A DNA stretch of 64,000 bases, from positions 124,001 through 188,000 of the forward strand of contig BJUU01000002.1 of NCBI GenBank assembly GCA_007988785.1, given 5' to 3'. Source of the stretch: Agrococcus baldri (GTDB lineage: Bacteria; Actinomycetota; Actinomycetes; Actinomycetales; Microbacteriaceae). Below are positions 44,073-53,335 of the stretch, in pieces. The notes under the pieces are model-generated. The model was not told the DNA's origin. It saw nothing but the letters and a program-made list of their open reading frames with translations, and ran no database searches. How positions within the stretch are numbered: position 1 is the stretch's first letter; each line of letters begins with the position of its first letter. Made by a program: the position numbers and the translations under genes.

Positions 44073-45608
44073 TCAGTATGCGGTGTAGTTGATGGTCTTG
44101 ATCTCCGAGAGGTCTCGAACGCCTGCGAGCCCCTTTTCTCTCCCGATGCCGCTTTGCTTGTACCCCCCGTAGGGAAGCCCGAACAGCCCAGTTCCTGGCC
44201 CGTTGACATTGAGAGTGCCCGCTCGTATGCGGCTCGCTATGCTCAGCCCGCGCTCCAATGTTCCACTCCATACGGCACCGACCAGGCCGAACTCGCTGTC
44301 ATTGGCCAGCCGAACCGCTTGCTCGTCGGACGAGAACGTCTGCACCACGACGACCGGCCCGAAGATCTCCTCACGCGCGATGCGCATGTCACTTCTCACG
44401 TCAGTGAAGACGGTGGGTGAGAGGAAGTGCCCGCGCGGGAGTCCGGGCGGACGAGAGCCTCCGAACGCCAGTGTCGCCCCTTCGGCGACGCCGCTCTCGA
44501 TGTAGCCCATGACTCGCGCACATTGGGCAGCGTTGATCAGGGGGCCCATCATCGTCGTGGGATCACTCGGATCTCCCACTCGGATGGAGGGAGCGTGATG
44601 CACCATCCGCTGCACCACGGCGTCATGAATCGACTCGTGCACGAGCACCCGGCTAAGGGCCGCGCAACCTTGACCTGCGTGCCTGGTCACCAGTCCGCCG
44701 TCGGCGCCGAGAGCACGGTCGAGGTCGGCGTCCTCCGTGATGACATTTGCGGACTTGCCACCGAGTTCGAGCGTCACTCGCTTCAACGTGGCCGCCGAGC
44801 CCGCCATTACACGGCGTCCTGTCTCGGTGCTGCCCGTGAACGTCACGTGATCCACCCCCTGTGCGGAGGATAGATGGGCGCCGACATCGCCTCCCGCCCC
44901 GAGCAACACGTTCAAGACCCCAGGCGGAATGTCGGTCTCCTCTTCGACGACCTTCGCCATGATCGCGGCATCGAGACACGTGAACTCGGTCGGCTTGAGC
45001 ACCACGGTGCATCCGGCTGCCAGCGCCGCACCGACCTTGTGAACGTTCAGCATGAATGGATAGTTGAAAGCGGTGATAGCCGCCACGACACCAACGGGCT
45101 CACGTGCGACGATGCTGTGCCCGACGCCCAAACCCGGCGCCCCGCCGAAGCGGTCGCTCGAGACATGGGTGCTCTCGATAGGGTCGAGCTCTGCCAGTCG
45201 CGCATAGCCTCGCATGAACTCGATCGGCTCAAGCACCTGTGCCCCATTGGCTTGAGCACGAGTGCAGCCGCCCTGGGCGATCATCGCTTCCGTGAGGAGC
45301 TCGCGCTTGCGCCACAGTCCCTCGGCCAGTTGACTGATCATCCGTGCCCGGTCTATGGGCTGCAGTCGTGGCCACGGACCTTCGTCGAAGGCGTGCCTTG
45401 CCGCGTCCACCGCGTTCGAGGCATCCCTGACGCTTGCGCGCGGAACAGTCGTGACCAGAAGACCGTTGGCCGGGTTGATGATCTCGACGGGCTCCGCCCG
45501 AGCATCGTGAGCCCATGATCCGCCGATGTAGTGCTCTCGCCTGATGTCGGCCAGCCATCGCGCGCCGAAGCCTGCATCCACGGGCGCTCCTTTCTCATCA
45601 CTCGACAT
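44073..45608 (-). CDS. Aldehyde dehydrogenase
   Basis: A 511-residue aldehyde dehydrogenase with VVAAITAFNYPFMLNVHKV, LELGGKSANVI (catalytic Glu) and RHAGQGCAALSR (catalytic Cys), and YGGYKQSGIGREKG at the end. The ATG at 45608 (MSSDEKG) follows GAAGGTGTG. It is the fourth gene of the operon that begins with the FbpA-like binding protein, 5 bases after the permease gene, hinting that the imported compound is an aldehyde or alcohol precursor. Confidence 0.9.
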   Translation of the reverse strand: MSSDEKGAPVDAGFGARWLADIRREHYIGGSWAHDARAEPVEIINPANGLLVTTVPRASVRDASNAVDAARHAFDEGPWPRLQPIDRARMISQLAEGLWRKRELLTEAMIAQGGCTRAQANGAQVLEPIEFMRGYARLAELDPIESTHVSSDRFGGAPGLGVGHSIVAREPVGVVAAITAFNYPFMLNVHKVGAALAAGCTVVLKPTEFTCLDAAIMAKVVEEETDIPPGVLNVLLGAGGDVGAHLSSAQGVDHVTFTGSTETGRRVMAGSAATLKRVTLELGGKSANVITEDADLDRALGADGGLVTRHAGQGCAALSRVLVHESIHDAVVQRMVHHAPSIRVGDPSDPTTMMGPLINAAQCARVMGYIESGVAEGATLAFGGSRPPGLPRGHFLSPTVFTDVRSDMRIAREEIFGPVVVVQTFSSDEQAVRLANDSEFGLVGAVWSGTLERGLSIASRIRAGTLNVNGPGTGLFGLPYGGYKQSGIGREKGLAGVRDLSEIKTINYTAY

Positions 45609-45613
45609 CGACG

Positions 45614-47380
45614 TCACACCTTCGTGAGCGCGGCGGCTGGAGTCGCTCCACCAGGCGCCCTGCGCGCTCCCTTTCGTCTGCTCCGCGTGAGCCAGAGCAC
45701 AGAGAGCACCACCGACGCGGACACGACGGTGATGGTGAGTCCGAGCGCCGCGATGAGCGGGAAGCTGCCATTGTTGTAGAGGTCCAGCAGCATGTAGCCG
45801 GCAGTCGGGGTCGCGGTGCTGGCCAACAGGACGGATATCGTCAGGTCGCCCAGGGCGAAGACGAACATCATTGCCCATCCGCTAGCGATCCCCGGCAGCA
45901 TCAGCGGAAGGGAGATCTTGGAGAGCGTCCGGGCGCCGCTCGCGCCCGACATCCGCGATGCCTCGACGAGCGACCCGTGCACCTGTGTCACCGCCGACCC
46001 AGCTGCGATCGATCCCTGGGGGAGATAGACGAGGACGTAGCCCAAGAGCAGGATCACCAAAGTGCCGCTCAACGAGAATGGCGGGCCCGCATAGGCGAGC
46101 AGCAACGCGACCCCTACAACGAGATGCGACAGCCCCGAGGGGAGCTTGACCACGCCGTCGACGAGTGCAGCCAGGGGTGAAGGGTTCTCCCGATTGTTCA
46201 GCGACAGTATCCATGCGATGGCCATCCCGATGGTGGCCGTCAGCAGCCCGAGGAGCAGGCTATTGATCAAGGACTGCTGCGTCGTGGGATTTCCGAAGAA
46301 CACCTGGTGGAAGTTGGCGAACGACATGCTGTCGAACTGGTAGTGAGCGGACCAGAAGCTCTGCAGGGACACCATGGCAAGAGCGACGACGGGAAGAACA
46401 ACGGTCACGATCACGAAGAGGGCGATCGCGATACGCGCCGGAACCTTCCAAGCGCCGAGTCGCACTCGTGCCGAAGTCTGTCCCTTGCCACCGACCGTGG
46501 CTCCACGCGCACGTCTCGAGATGCGGCTCTGCAGCATCCAGACCAGGGCGATCGCGGTCATCATGAAGCTGCTCAAGACCACCGCCTCAGCAGTGCGCGG
46601 TGGGTATTGGTTGTGCAGGAGATCGAGGATGGTCGTCGATAGGACCGGGATATTGGCGCTGTTGCCGACCACTGACGGCACAGAGAACAGCGCGAGCCCC
46701 ATCGTGACGACGAGCAGCGCAGCCGAGGCAAGGGATGGCGTGATAGCAGGCAAGGTCACCCGGAACAGCGTCATCAGCGGTCCGGCGCCCGAGATCCGGG
46801 AGGCTTGTTCGAGCGCGGGGTCGAGGTTCCTCAGAGCGGCAGCGACTACGACATACACGAAGGGCGTGAGCTCGATCGCGTACAGCGCGATGAGGCCCGG
46901 CCAGGAGAAGATGTTGAGCGGCCCCTCCGAGGCACTCGAGCCCGCCAGAGTCCGAAGGAAGTCGTTGATTAATCCGGCCCGAGGCGACAGCAGCATGACC
47001 CAACCGATCGCCGAAGCGATCGGTGGAACGAGCAGCCCGAGGACCGGAAGGACAGAGGAGAACCATCCCATATGAGCGTCGGTGCGTTCGTTCAACCATG
47101 CAAGGACGGAACCCATGATGAGCGCTCCGAGTCCTCCGCACGCGACCACGATGAGCGTGTTCAAGAGCACCTCGGACAAGCCGGGCAGCGCGAGAGCAGC
47201 AGCTAGCGGATTCGCTGTTGCGTCCGTCCCGCTGAAGAGCGCCGCCACGAGGCGCCAGATCGGATAGACCAGGCTGGCCACCACGATGACGCCGAGAACG
47301 CCGGCCAGGATGCCCAACGGTGTGGCCTTGCGCGCCTTCTTTCTACCGCTCAAGCTCGCTGCGAGGGCAGGCCGAGTCAT
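45614..47380 (-). CDS. ABC importer permease, fused double-length (FbpB-type)
   Basis: A 588-residue protein with about twelve membrane segments made of two binding-protein-dependent permease halves in one chain, as in FbpB iron or phosphonate-type importers. Each half has an EAA-like coupling loop (EQASRISGAGPLMTLFRVTLP and VEASRMSGASGARTLSKISL). It overlaps the ATPase gene by 4 bases. A single chain replaces the usual pair of permeases. Confidence 0.9.
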   Translation of the reverse strand: MTRPALAASLSGRKKARKATPLGILAGVLGVIVVASLVYPIWRLVAALFSGTDATANPLAAALALPGLSEVLLNTLIVVACGGLGALIMGSVLAWLNERTDAHMGWFSSVLPVLGLLVPPIASAIGWVMLLSPRAGLINDFLRTLAGSSASEGPLNIFSWPGLIALYAIELTPFVYVVVAAALRNLDPALEQASRISGAGPLMTLFRVTLPAITPSLASAALLVVTMGLALFSVPSVVGNSANIPVLSTTILDLLHNQYPPRTAEAVVLSSFMMTAIALVWMLQSRISRRARGATVGGKGQTSARVRLGAWKVPARIAIALFVIVTVVLPVVALAMVSLQSFWSAHYQFDSMSFANFHQVFFGNPTTQQSLINSLLLGLLTATIGMAIAWILSLNNRENPSPLAALVDGVVKLPSGLSHLVVGVALLLAYAGPPFSLSGTLVILLLGYVLVYLPQGSIAAGSAVTQVHGSLVEASRMSGASGARTLSKISLPLMLPGIASGWAMMFVFALGDLTISVLLASTATPTAGYMLLDLYNNGSFPLIAALGLTITVVSASVVLSVLWLTRSRRKGARRAPGGATPAAALTKV

Positions 47381-48576
47381 GCCGACTCCGGCGCTTCAGC
47401 GAACAGCATCACGTGCGCTGGGTCGATATGGAAGTGCACGAGCCCACCGATGAGATCGGACTGTCGGTCGTCAGTGTCGATCACCTTCACCTCGACACCG
47501 TTCACTTGCACCGTGGCTTCGACAAAGCTGCCCTGGTAGACCTGGTCGACGACCCTGGCCGACCAGGAGTTCTGTTCCCGCTCGGGACGCTCCGAGGCCG
47601 AGATTGCGGCCGCCTCCGGGCGGAACATGACCAGGACGTTCTGACCCACATTGAGCTGCTCTTCACGTTTCTCCGCGTGGATAACACCCATCCCAGTGTC
47701 CACCGCGATCGACGTGCCATCGATCGCGGTCACGCGGCCTTGAAGCTCATTGACGGAACCGACGAATCGCGCGACGTAGGCGCTACGGGGCCGGCGGTAG
47801 ATCTCGCGCGGGCTGCCGATCTGCTCGATGGAGCCGTCCCGCAGCACCGCAATCCGATCGGCCAGATCGAGTGCTTCCGCCTGATCGTGGGTCACGTAGA
47901 CCGCGGCAAACCCGACCTCGCGTTGAAGCCCTCTCAACTGCTGTCGGAGCGAGGACCGGACCTTCGCATCCACGTTCGACATCGGCTCATCGAACAGCAC
48001 GACGCGGTTCGCGGGAACGAGGGCACGAGCGAGCGCGATGCGCTGCTGCTGACCGCCGCTGATGTCGTCCGGATACTGGTCCGCGAGGTCTTCGCACTGC
48101 ACGCTCGCCAGGACAGCGCCGACGCGCTCCTTGATGACGCTGGACTTCTGGTGTCGTGCTCGCAACGGATAGGCGACATTGTCGAACACCGTCATGTGGG
48201 GCCAGAGCGCGTACGACTGAAAGAGCATGGACGTGTGCCGTCGCTCTGGAGGCAGTTCGACCCCGTGCGCCGAGTCGAACACCAGGCGCCCGTCGAGCGA
48301 GATCCGGCCTTCGTCGGGCTGTTCTAGTCCGCCCAAGCAGCGCAACAAGGTTGTCTTGCCGCAACCGCTAGGACCGAGCAGCACAAGGAACTCGCCAGGC
48401 ATGACCGAAATATCGATTCCATCGATCGCGGTGACCGCATTGCCACCACGCCGCCGGAAATGCTTCTTCAGGTCGTTGACCTCGATCAACGCAGCGTTGC
48501 TGCGATCGGGTTGACTGCTCGCGCTCGTGAGCTCAGCTTGAGGCGACTCGCCCTTCCCCCTCATCACCGACTTCAC
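47377..48576 (-). CDS. ABC importer ATPase (PotA/FbpC-type)
   Basis: A 399-residue ABC ATPase with Walker A GPSGCGKTTLLRCLGG, SMLFQSYALWPHMTV Q-loop, signature ISGGQQQRIALARAL, Walker B VVLFDEPMSNVD and a C-terminal TOBE domain (about 300-395). It shares one base with the binding-protein gene stop and 4 with the permease gene. It energises uptake by the fused permease. Confidence 0.93.
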   Translation of the reverse strand: MKSVMRGKGESPQAELTSASSQPDRSNAALIEVNDLKKHFRRRGGNAVTAIDGIDISVMPGEFLVLLGPSGCGKTTLLRCLGGLEQPDEGRISLDGRLVFDSAHGVELPPERRHTSMLFQSYALWPHMTVFDNVAYPLRARHQKSSVIKERVGAVLASVQCEDLADQYPDDISGGQQQRIALARALVPANRVVLFDEPMSNVDAKVRSSLRQQLRGLQREVGFAAVYVTHDQAEALDLADRIAVLRDGSIEQIGSPREIYRRPRSAYVARFVGSVNELQGRVTAIDGTSIAVDTGMGVIHAEKREEQLNVGQNVLVMFRPEAAAISASERPEREQNSWSARVVDQVYQGSFVEATVQVNGVEVKVIDTDDRQSDLIGGLVHFHIDPAHVMLFAEAPESA

Positions 48577-49652
48577 TAGCGGTCCACCCCGACGAGCGAA
48601 TACAGCTCAGCAGTGCGCTCCGGGTCGACCGAGACGGGCGGCGTGACGTATCCCTCCGGAAGCTCCACTTCACTCGCGCCGGGAAGCAGTGAAACGCTGG
48701 TACTTCCGTTCACGACACGCTGCCCCTCTTCACTCATGATGTAGTTGAGGAAGACGGCGGCTGCGTTCGGGTGGGGAGCCGTGCTGGAGATCGCGATGTT
48801 CTCGGAATAGCCCGTCGTGGGGTTCGGCATGAGCGTTCCGATCGGCGCTCCCTGGTCGAGCAACGGCTGGAGGTATGTTGTCGTTGCAATGGGATAGACG
48901 CCGATCTCACCTGCGCCGAGGGCCTGGAGCCCCGGCACGACGCTGTCGAACGATCGTGGGTTCAGCGCTGTGAAGTCGCTCAGCCACTCATCGCCGAACT
49001 CGTTCGAGAAGAAGTCCAAGACGCGCGGGTAGGACAGAGATGCATCCCACCGCGGAGCGCCGAGCTGGCCCTCGAACCGGGCGTCTGCCAAGTCCTCGTA
49101 GGAGGTGGGTGCATCCTCCGCCGGTATGACATCGGTGTTCCATGCGATGAGGTAGGGGTTCGTCGAGACGCGGAAGGCATTGAAGATGAACGCGTCATCG
49201 TCTTCGTACTGCGCCATGGCGGGGAATGCCTCTTCCGAGAGCTCCGCAAACGTGCCGTTCTCGAGCTCGGTCTGGAAGAAGGACTCCTCCGCTACCGACA
49301 CCACGTCCGCGACGGGAGCTCCGGCAGAGTTCTCACTGAGGAATCGCTGCGCGACCGTACCGCTCGGCGCGCGAAGGTAGCTCAGCGAGATTCCGTAGCG
49401 CTGCCCGAAGTCCTGAACGACCCGTCCCATCACCTCGTCCGGCAGGGCCGTATAGACGACCACGGTTCCTTCGGCACTCGCGGCATCGAGCACTTCCTGA
49501 CTGACCTCGATACCGGGATTGATCCCAGTTGAGGCTCCGTCGCCCGGAGCGGCAGAACCGCTCTCGGTCGGGTTTCCACTGCTGCACGCGCTGAGGCTGA
49601 TCAGCGCCGCCATGGCGCCCACTGCGACAGCGCTTCGGATGCTCCGAGACAT
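48576..49652 (-). CDS. FbpA-like substrate-binding lipoprotein
   Basis: A 358-residue extracellular solute-binding protein (type II fold, FbpA/spermidine-like). The signal peptide ends in the lipobox LSAC near residue 23, so it is lipid-anchored. GAGGAG precedes ATG 49652. The family includes iron(III), 2-aminoethylphosphonate and organic-acid binders; co-transcription with dehydrogenases argues for an organic ligand. It is the first gene of the six-gene operon under operator G. Confidence 0.88.
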   Translation of the reverse strand: MSRSIRSAVAVGAMAALISLSACSSGNPTESGSAAPGDGASTGINPGIEVSQEVLDAASAEGTVVVYTALPDEVMGRVVQDFGQRYGISLSYLRAPSGTVAQRFLSENSAGAPVADVVSVAEESFFQTELENGTFAELSEEAFPAMAQYEDDDAFIFNAFRVSTNPYLIAWNTDVIPAEDAPTSYEDLADARFEGQLGAPRWDASLSYPRVLDFFSNEFGDEWLSDFTALNPRSFDSVVPGLQALGAGEIGVYPIATTTYLQPLLDQGAPIGTLMPNPTTGYSENIAISSTAPHPNAAAVFLNYIMSEEGQRVVNGSTSVSLLPGASEVELPEGYVTPPVSVDPERTAELYSLVGVDR

Positions 49653-49683
49653 GAAGTTCTCCTCATTGAGACTAGTGTCCGTC

Positions 49684-49700
49684 GTCCCGCTTAGCGGGAC
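49684..49700. repeat. Hairpin overlapping operator G
   Basis: GTCCCGC-TTA-GCGGGAC is a perfect 7-bp inverted repeat with a 3-base loop. Its right arm is the left half-site of operator G, so the same GGGAC element takes part in two palindromes. In the ABC-operon mRNA it would lie in the 5' leader close to the start. Confidence 0.5.
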
Positions 49701-49739
49701 AACTGTCCTAGAATATCGGCAGACCTCTCGACATGTCAA
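49696..49739 (-). promoter_or_regulatory. ABC-operon promoter with GGGACA operator G
   Basis: On the minus strand TTGACA (49734-49739), an 18-base spacer and TATTCT (49710-49715) are followed without gap by GGGACAACTGTCCT (plus strand 49696-49709, one mismatch to the perfect palindrome). Confidence 0.7.
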
Positions 49740-49974
49740 CAAGAACCGACATAGCTCACGGCGTGCGGGCGGACCGCCTCCCGGGGGGACGTTGCGTTGC
49801 CGGTTGCCGAGCCCTCCGACACCGATCTCGACAGGGACTTCACTCGACCGCCGCGTTGCCAGGGACGCCTCTGCCCCTCACCCGGACGGACGACATCCGA
49901 GTCTCACCGCGAACTCGAAGCGGTACTCTCACCGCGTTCCTTCGGAGACCCGCCACGCCATCACTGGCGGCCGA

Positions 49975-51207
49975 TCAGGTCGTGGGCGTCAGCAGCTCCC
50001 GGAGGTCCTCGACCGCAGCGACCGCTGCAGCCTCGACGTGCTGCTGCGATCCGACCAGCTCCTTGGCCCGCACGAAGTCCTTCATCCTGTTCACGCAGTC
50101 CATGGCCACGATCTGCGAGTCCTTGAGGTACGCCACGCTGAACTGCCCGGTCGCCGGCTCGCCGCGTACGACGAGCTCGTCGTACGCGCCCAGGACGCCT
50201 ACGGTGCGCAGCTTGGTCTCGTACTGATGCGACCAGAACCACGGGATCTCGTGAACGCTGGCCTCCTCGCCCATCAGCGATCGCGCCACGACCTTCGCCT
50301 GCGCGGTCACGTTCGGCACCGACTCCAACCTGAGCTGGCGTCCCGAGGCGAAGTGTCGCTCCATGTTCGCGCAGTCCCCGAGTGCGAAGACATTGGGGAG
50401 ACTGGTGCTGCAGGAGGCGTCGACGTCGACGCCATTGCTGCAGACGGCTCCGGCGGCACGCAACGGCTCCACCTCTGGGATGATCCCGACGCCCACGACC
50501 ACGATGTCGGCCGGAATCGACGTGCCATCCGCCAGCTCCACGCTGCTCACGACCCCGGAGCGCCCTTCGATGCGCTCGACGACAGCCGAGGTGATGATCT
50601 TGACGCCGGCATCCGTATGCAGACGCGCGTAGTAGTCAGAGACCACCGGGCTGGTGACGCGCGCCAAGAGACGATCCTGCGCCTCGAGCACGGCGACGTC
50701 CAGACCCATGTGGCGCATCGCTGCGGCGACCTCCAGGCCGATGTGCCCGCCCCCGATCACCGCCATCGATCGTGCGGACTGGGCGCGGCGCCGCAGCACC
50801 TGGGCGTCCTCCAGCGTACGGACGTGCACGACGCCGTCGAGATCGCTGCCCTCGATGCTGAGCGCACGCGGGCTGCCGCCCGCCGCCCACACGAGCTGGT
50901 CGTAGGCGAAGCGCGAGCCCGTCGACGTCGTGACCTGTTGGGCGGCCGCATCCACCTCGGTCACGCGCTCGCCGAGGTGCCACTCGAAGTTCTCAGACGC
51001 GAAGAACTGCTGAGGCTTCAGCTGCAGCGAGACCTCGTCGACCTCGCCTCTCATGAAGGCCTTCGACAAGGGCGTCCGATCGTAGGGCAGCTCGCTCTCT
51101 GCGCTCAGGACGCGGATGCTGCCTGTGAAGTGTGCGGCACGCAGGTTCGTCGCGACATGCAGCGCGGCAAGACCCCCGCCCACGATGACCACATCTTGCG
51201 TTGTCAC
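49975..51207 (-). CDS. Ferredoxin reductase (rhodocoxin/putidaredoxin reductase type)
   Basis: A 410-residue FAD-dependent NAD(P)H oxidoreductase with an FAD motif VVIVGGGLAALHVATNL (6-22), PYDRTPLSKAFM, the NAD-binding AVIGGGHIGLEVAAA (about 149-163) and NVFALGDCAN. It should pass electrons from NADH to the [2Fe-2S] ferredoxin at 51689 and on to the P450. It overlaps the HtaA-domain gene by 4 bases and is the last gene of the P450 operon. Confidence 0.92.
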   Translation of the reverse strand: MTTQDVVIVGGGLAALHVATNLRAAHFTGSIRVLSAESELPYDRTPLSKAFMRGEVDEVSLQLKPQQFFASENFEWHLGERVTEVDAAAQQVTTSTGSRFAYDQLVWAAGGSPRALSIEGSDLDGVVHVRTLEDAQVLRRRAQSARSMAVIGGGHIGLEVAAAMRHMGLDVAVLEAQDRLLARVTSPVVSDYYARLHTDAGVKIITSAVVERIEGRSGVVSSVELADGTSIPADIVVVGVGIIPEVEPLRAAGAVCSNGVDVDASCSTSLPNVFALGDCANMERHFASGRQLRLESVPNVTAQAKVVARSLMGEEASVHEIPWFWSHQYETKLRTVGVLGAYDELVVRGEPATGQFSVAYLKDSQIVAMDCVNRMKDFVRAKELVGSQQHVEAAAVAAVEDLRELLTPTT

Positions 51208-51680
51208 TTTGCTTCCTCTTCCTCAGAGAGCCGTTCGACGACGAGCCTGTCCAACTCGGCACCCAATGGGTACACGCCGTCGAACACGTGGACCCCTCCG
51301 ATCGCGAGGACCGCGTCGAACACCCAACGGGTGTCGCTCTGCATGTCCTCGACGCGTGCGAGTCGAGCGAGCTCGACCCGCAGACCCGACGTCGTCCCCG
51401 ATCGGCGGATGCTCAGCCGCAAGTCGCCGTCGCTGCCCTCGATCCACGGTTCGTTCAGCGCGACGTCGAGAAGGCCATCGTGGGCGCGGAACCCGGCTGC
51501 CCCGCGACAGCGGATCAGCTCGGGCGAGTCCATCGTCGCGGCCGGATCGGCAGCCGGGAAGACGAAGGTTCCGTCAGGCAGCCGCGACGCACCGTCGGAG
51601 ACGTGCTCCTCAGCGCCTTCGATGGAGCCGATGTACTCCCGAAAGCTCGACTTGATCCCCCACCGGATCACGTACGGCAT
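51204..51680 (-). CDS. HtaA-domain protein without signal peptide
   Basis: A 158-residue protein that is a single HtaA (haem-transport-associated) domain. The N-terminal IRWGIKSSFREYI (Tyr16), SDGASRLPDGTFVFP, GFRAHDGLLDVAL (His67) and C-terminal HVFDGVYPLGAELDRL match the domain pattern, in which Tyr and His residues bind haem in corynebacterial HtaA. Unlike those surface proteins it has no signal peptide, membrane anchor or second domain, so it should be cytoplasmic. It sits between the ferredoxin (8-base gap) and reductase (4-base overlap) genes of the P450 operon. Possible roles: haem delivery to the P450 or an unrelated ligand-binding task; both are inference. Confidence 0.78.
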   Translation of the reverse strand: MPYVIRWGIKSSFREYIGSIEGAEEHVSDGASRLPDGTFVFPAADPAATMDSPELIRCRGAAGFRAHDGLLDVALNEPWIEGSDGDLRLSIRRSGTTSGLRVELARLARVEDMQSDTRWVFDAVLAIGGVHVFDGVYPLGAELDRLVVERLSEEEEAK

Positions 51681-51688
51681 GGAGAATC

Positions 51689-52015
51689 TCAGTTCTCAGG
51701 GGCGACGTAGATGTCGATGCCATCGAGCTCTTCGCGGAGCTCGATCTGGCAGGACAGCCGGCTGCGCTCGGAGTCGTACGCGTCCGACGTCTCGAGCAGG
51801 TCGATCTCGTCTGCAGACGCCGGTGGCAGTCGCCCGCTCCAACTCTCATGCACGAAGACGTGGCAGGTCGCGCAGGACATCTCGCCACCGCACTCCCCCA
51901 CGACGCCCCCCACACCGTTGGAGACCGCGACGCGCATCAGGTTCTCGCCGTCCGACGCCTGGATCGACACATGCTTCTCGTCGGGCTGCTCGAAGAAGTT
52001 GACGTTCACGTTCAT
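51689..52015 (-). CDS. [2Fe-2S] ferredoxin, adrenodoxin type
   Basis: A 108-residue ferredoxin with cluster ligands Cys42, Cys48, Cys51 and Cys89 in the C-x5-C-x2-C...C pattern (ECGGEMSCATCHV and LSCQI), like putidaredoxin and rhodocoxin. It shuttles electrons from the reductase at 49975 to the P450 encoded 13 bases upstream. Complete and normal in length. Confidence 0.94.
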   Translation of the reverse strand: MNVNVNFFEQPDEKHVSIQASDGENLMRVAVSNGVGGVVGECGGEMSCATCHVFVHESWSGRLPPASADEIDLLETSDAYDSERSRLSCQIELREELDGIDIYVAPEN

Positions 52016-52028
52016 CGCTCCCGTCCCC

Positions 52029-53297
52029 TCAGGCCACGCGCGAAGGCGAGAGATCCCGGGGCGTGAAGCTCACCGGCATGGTCGTGAATCCGGCGACGCT
52101 GCGGTCCGCGATCCAGTTGGGTTCGCCCGGCTCCGTCATCTCGAGGTCAGGGAAGGCTTCCAGGAGCTTCGGGAAGAAGACCGTGAGCTCGAGCCGTGCG
52201 AGATTGCGCCCCAAGCATCCGTGGACTCCCGCGCCGAACGAGAGGTGGTCGTTCGGCGTCCTCTGGATGTCGAACGCATCGGGGCGATCGAAGACGCGCT
52301 CGTCACGATTCGCCGACGTCAAGAACGTGATCACCCAATCGCCGGTTCGGATCCGCTTCCCATGGAAGTCGAAGTCCTGGGTCGCGACGCGGAACCGATT
52401 CCGCTCAGGCGTGGACCACCGCACGACCTCCTCGGCCGCAGCCTTCGCCAGCGCGGGATCCTCCAGCAGCAGGCGCCGCTGCTCCGGGTGCTGCATGAAC
52501 AGCCACGTCCCGACCGATGCGGCAGTGCGTGTCGTCTCCGCTCCTCCGCCGATGACGGTCACGTAGTACAGCATCGCCTCATGCACGCTGAGCGGGTCCC
52601 CGTCGATCTCCATCTGGGTGATCGCGGTCGCGAAGTCGTCGCGCGGGTTCTTCTGGCGGTCCTTCGCGAGCTCGGTGCCGTAGTCGATCAGTTTCTGGAG
52701 CCCATGCAGCGAGGTCGCGACCTCATCCCCGTCGATGATGTACCGAGGGTCTGCCGCCGACATCCACTGCCAGGTCGCCTCGTCGAGGTACCCCATGTCC
52801 GACTCCGGCACGCCCAGCATCCCGAGCACGACCTTCATCGGCAGCGCGCTCGCCAGATCCTCGACGACGTCCACTTCGCCCTTCGGAGCGACATCGCGGA
52901 TGATCTCGTCGACGACCCGTTCGATGTGCGCGCGGAGCTTGCCCACGGACGGGACGCTGAAGTGCTTGTTCATCGGCCGCCTGTACAGCGCGTGCACGGG
53001 GTCGTCGTTGGTCGTCAGGCGCACGTCCAATCCCTGCGCATGGCGCTCCTCCGGAGTCCGCCGCTTCGGGGTCCTCGGCACCCGCGTGTCGAGCCTCGAG
53101 CTGAACCGCGCAGGATCCTGCAGGTACTCCAGGGTGTGATCGTACCGAGTGAGCAGCCAGTAGTCCTTGCCGTAGACCGGGTCCTCTGTCCAATGCACTG
53201 GGTCCTCGTCGCGCAGCATCTTGAACGCGGCATGGTGCTCCGGCGTCGTGTACCAGTGGGGATCGAGGATCTTGGTGTCGAAATCATTGACGCTCAT
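52029..53297 (-). CDS. Cytochrome P450
   Basis: A 422-residue bacterial class I P450. The I-helix has VIGGGAETTRTA, the ExxR motif is EEVVR, and the haem-binding loop is FGAGVHGCLGRN with Cys361 as ligand. AGGAG precedes the ATG at 53297. It heads the P450-ferredoxin-HtaA-reductase operon under operator H, so redox partners are supplied together. Likely hydroxylates an alicyclic or terpenoid substrate, judging from the diketone-hydrolase-like and SDR genes next door; the substrate itself cannot be read. Confidence 0.94.
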   Translation of the reverse strand: MSVNDFDTKILDPHWYTTPEHHAAFKMLRDEDPVHWTEDPVYGKDYWLLTRYDHTLEYLQDPARFSSRLDTRVPRTPKRRTPEERHAQGLDVRLTTNDDPVHALYRRPMNKHFSVPSVGKLRAHIERVVDEIIRDVAPKGEVDVVEDLASALPMKVVLGMLGVPESDMGYLDEATWQWMSAADPRYIIDGDEVATSLHGLQKLIDYGTELAKDRQKNPRDDFATAITQMEIDGDPLSVHEAMLYYVTVIGGGAETTRTAASVGTWLFMQHPEQRRLLLEDPALAKAAAEEVVRWSTPERNRFRVATQDFDFHGKRIRTGDWVITFLTSANRDERVFDRPDAFDIQRTPNDHLSFGAGVHGCLGRNLARLELTVFFPKLLEAFPDLEMTEPGEPNWIADRSVAGFTTMPVSFTPRDLSPSRVA

Positions 53298-53335
53298 CGC
53301 TCTGCTCCTTCGAAGATGGATGGCTCTTGTAAATC

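Larger units (their letters stand above)
49653..49974. other. 322-base control region between the ABC operon and the ferredoxin-reductase gene
   Basis: No coding sequence is supported. The left part (49684-49739) carries the ABC-operon promoter, operator G and an overlapping hairpin. The rest lies behind the end of the ferredoxin-reductase gene and has no recognisable gene, RNA or strong terminator. Confidence 0.4.

Noticed and set aside
48576-49652. Assignment of the binding protein as an iron(III) receptor
   Set aside because: Family likeness alone suggested it, but operon partners and operator point to an organic ligand; the ligand is left open.
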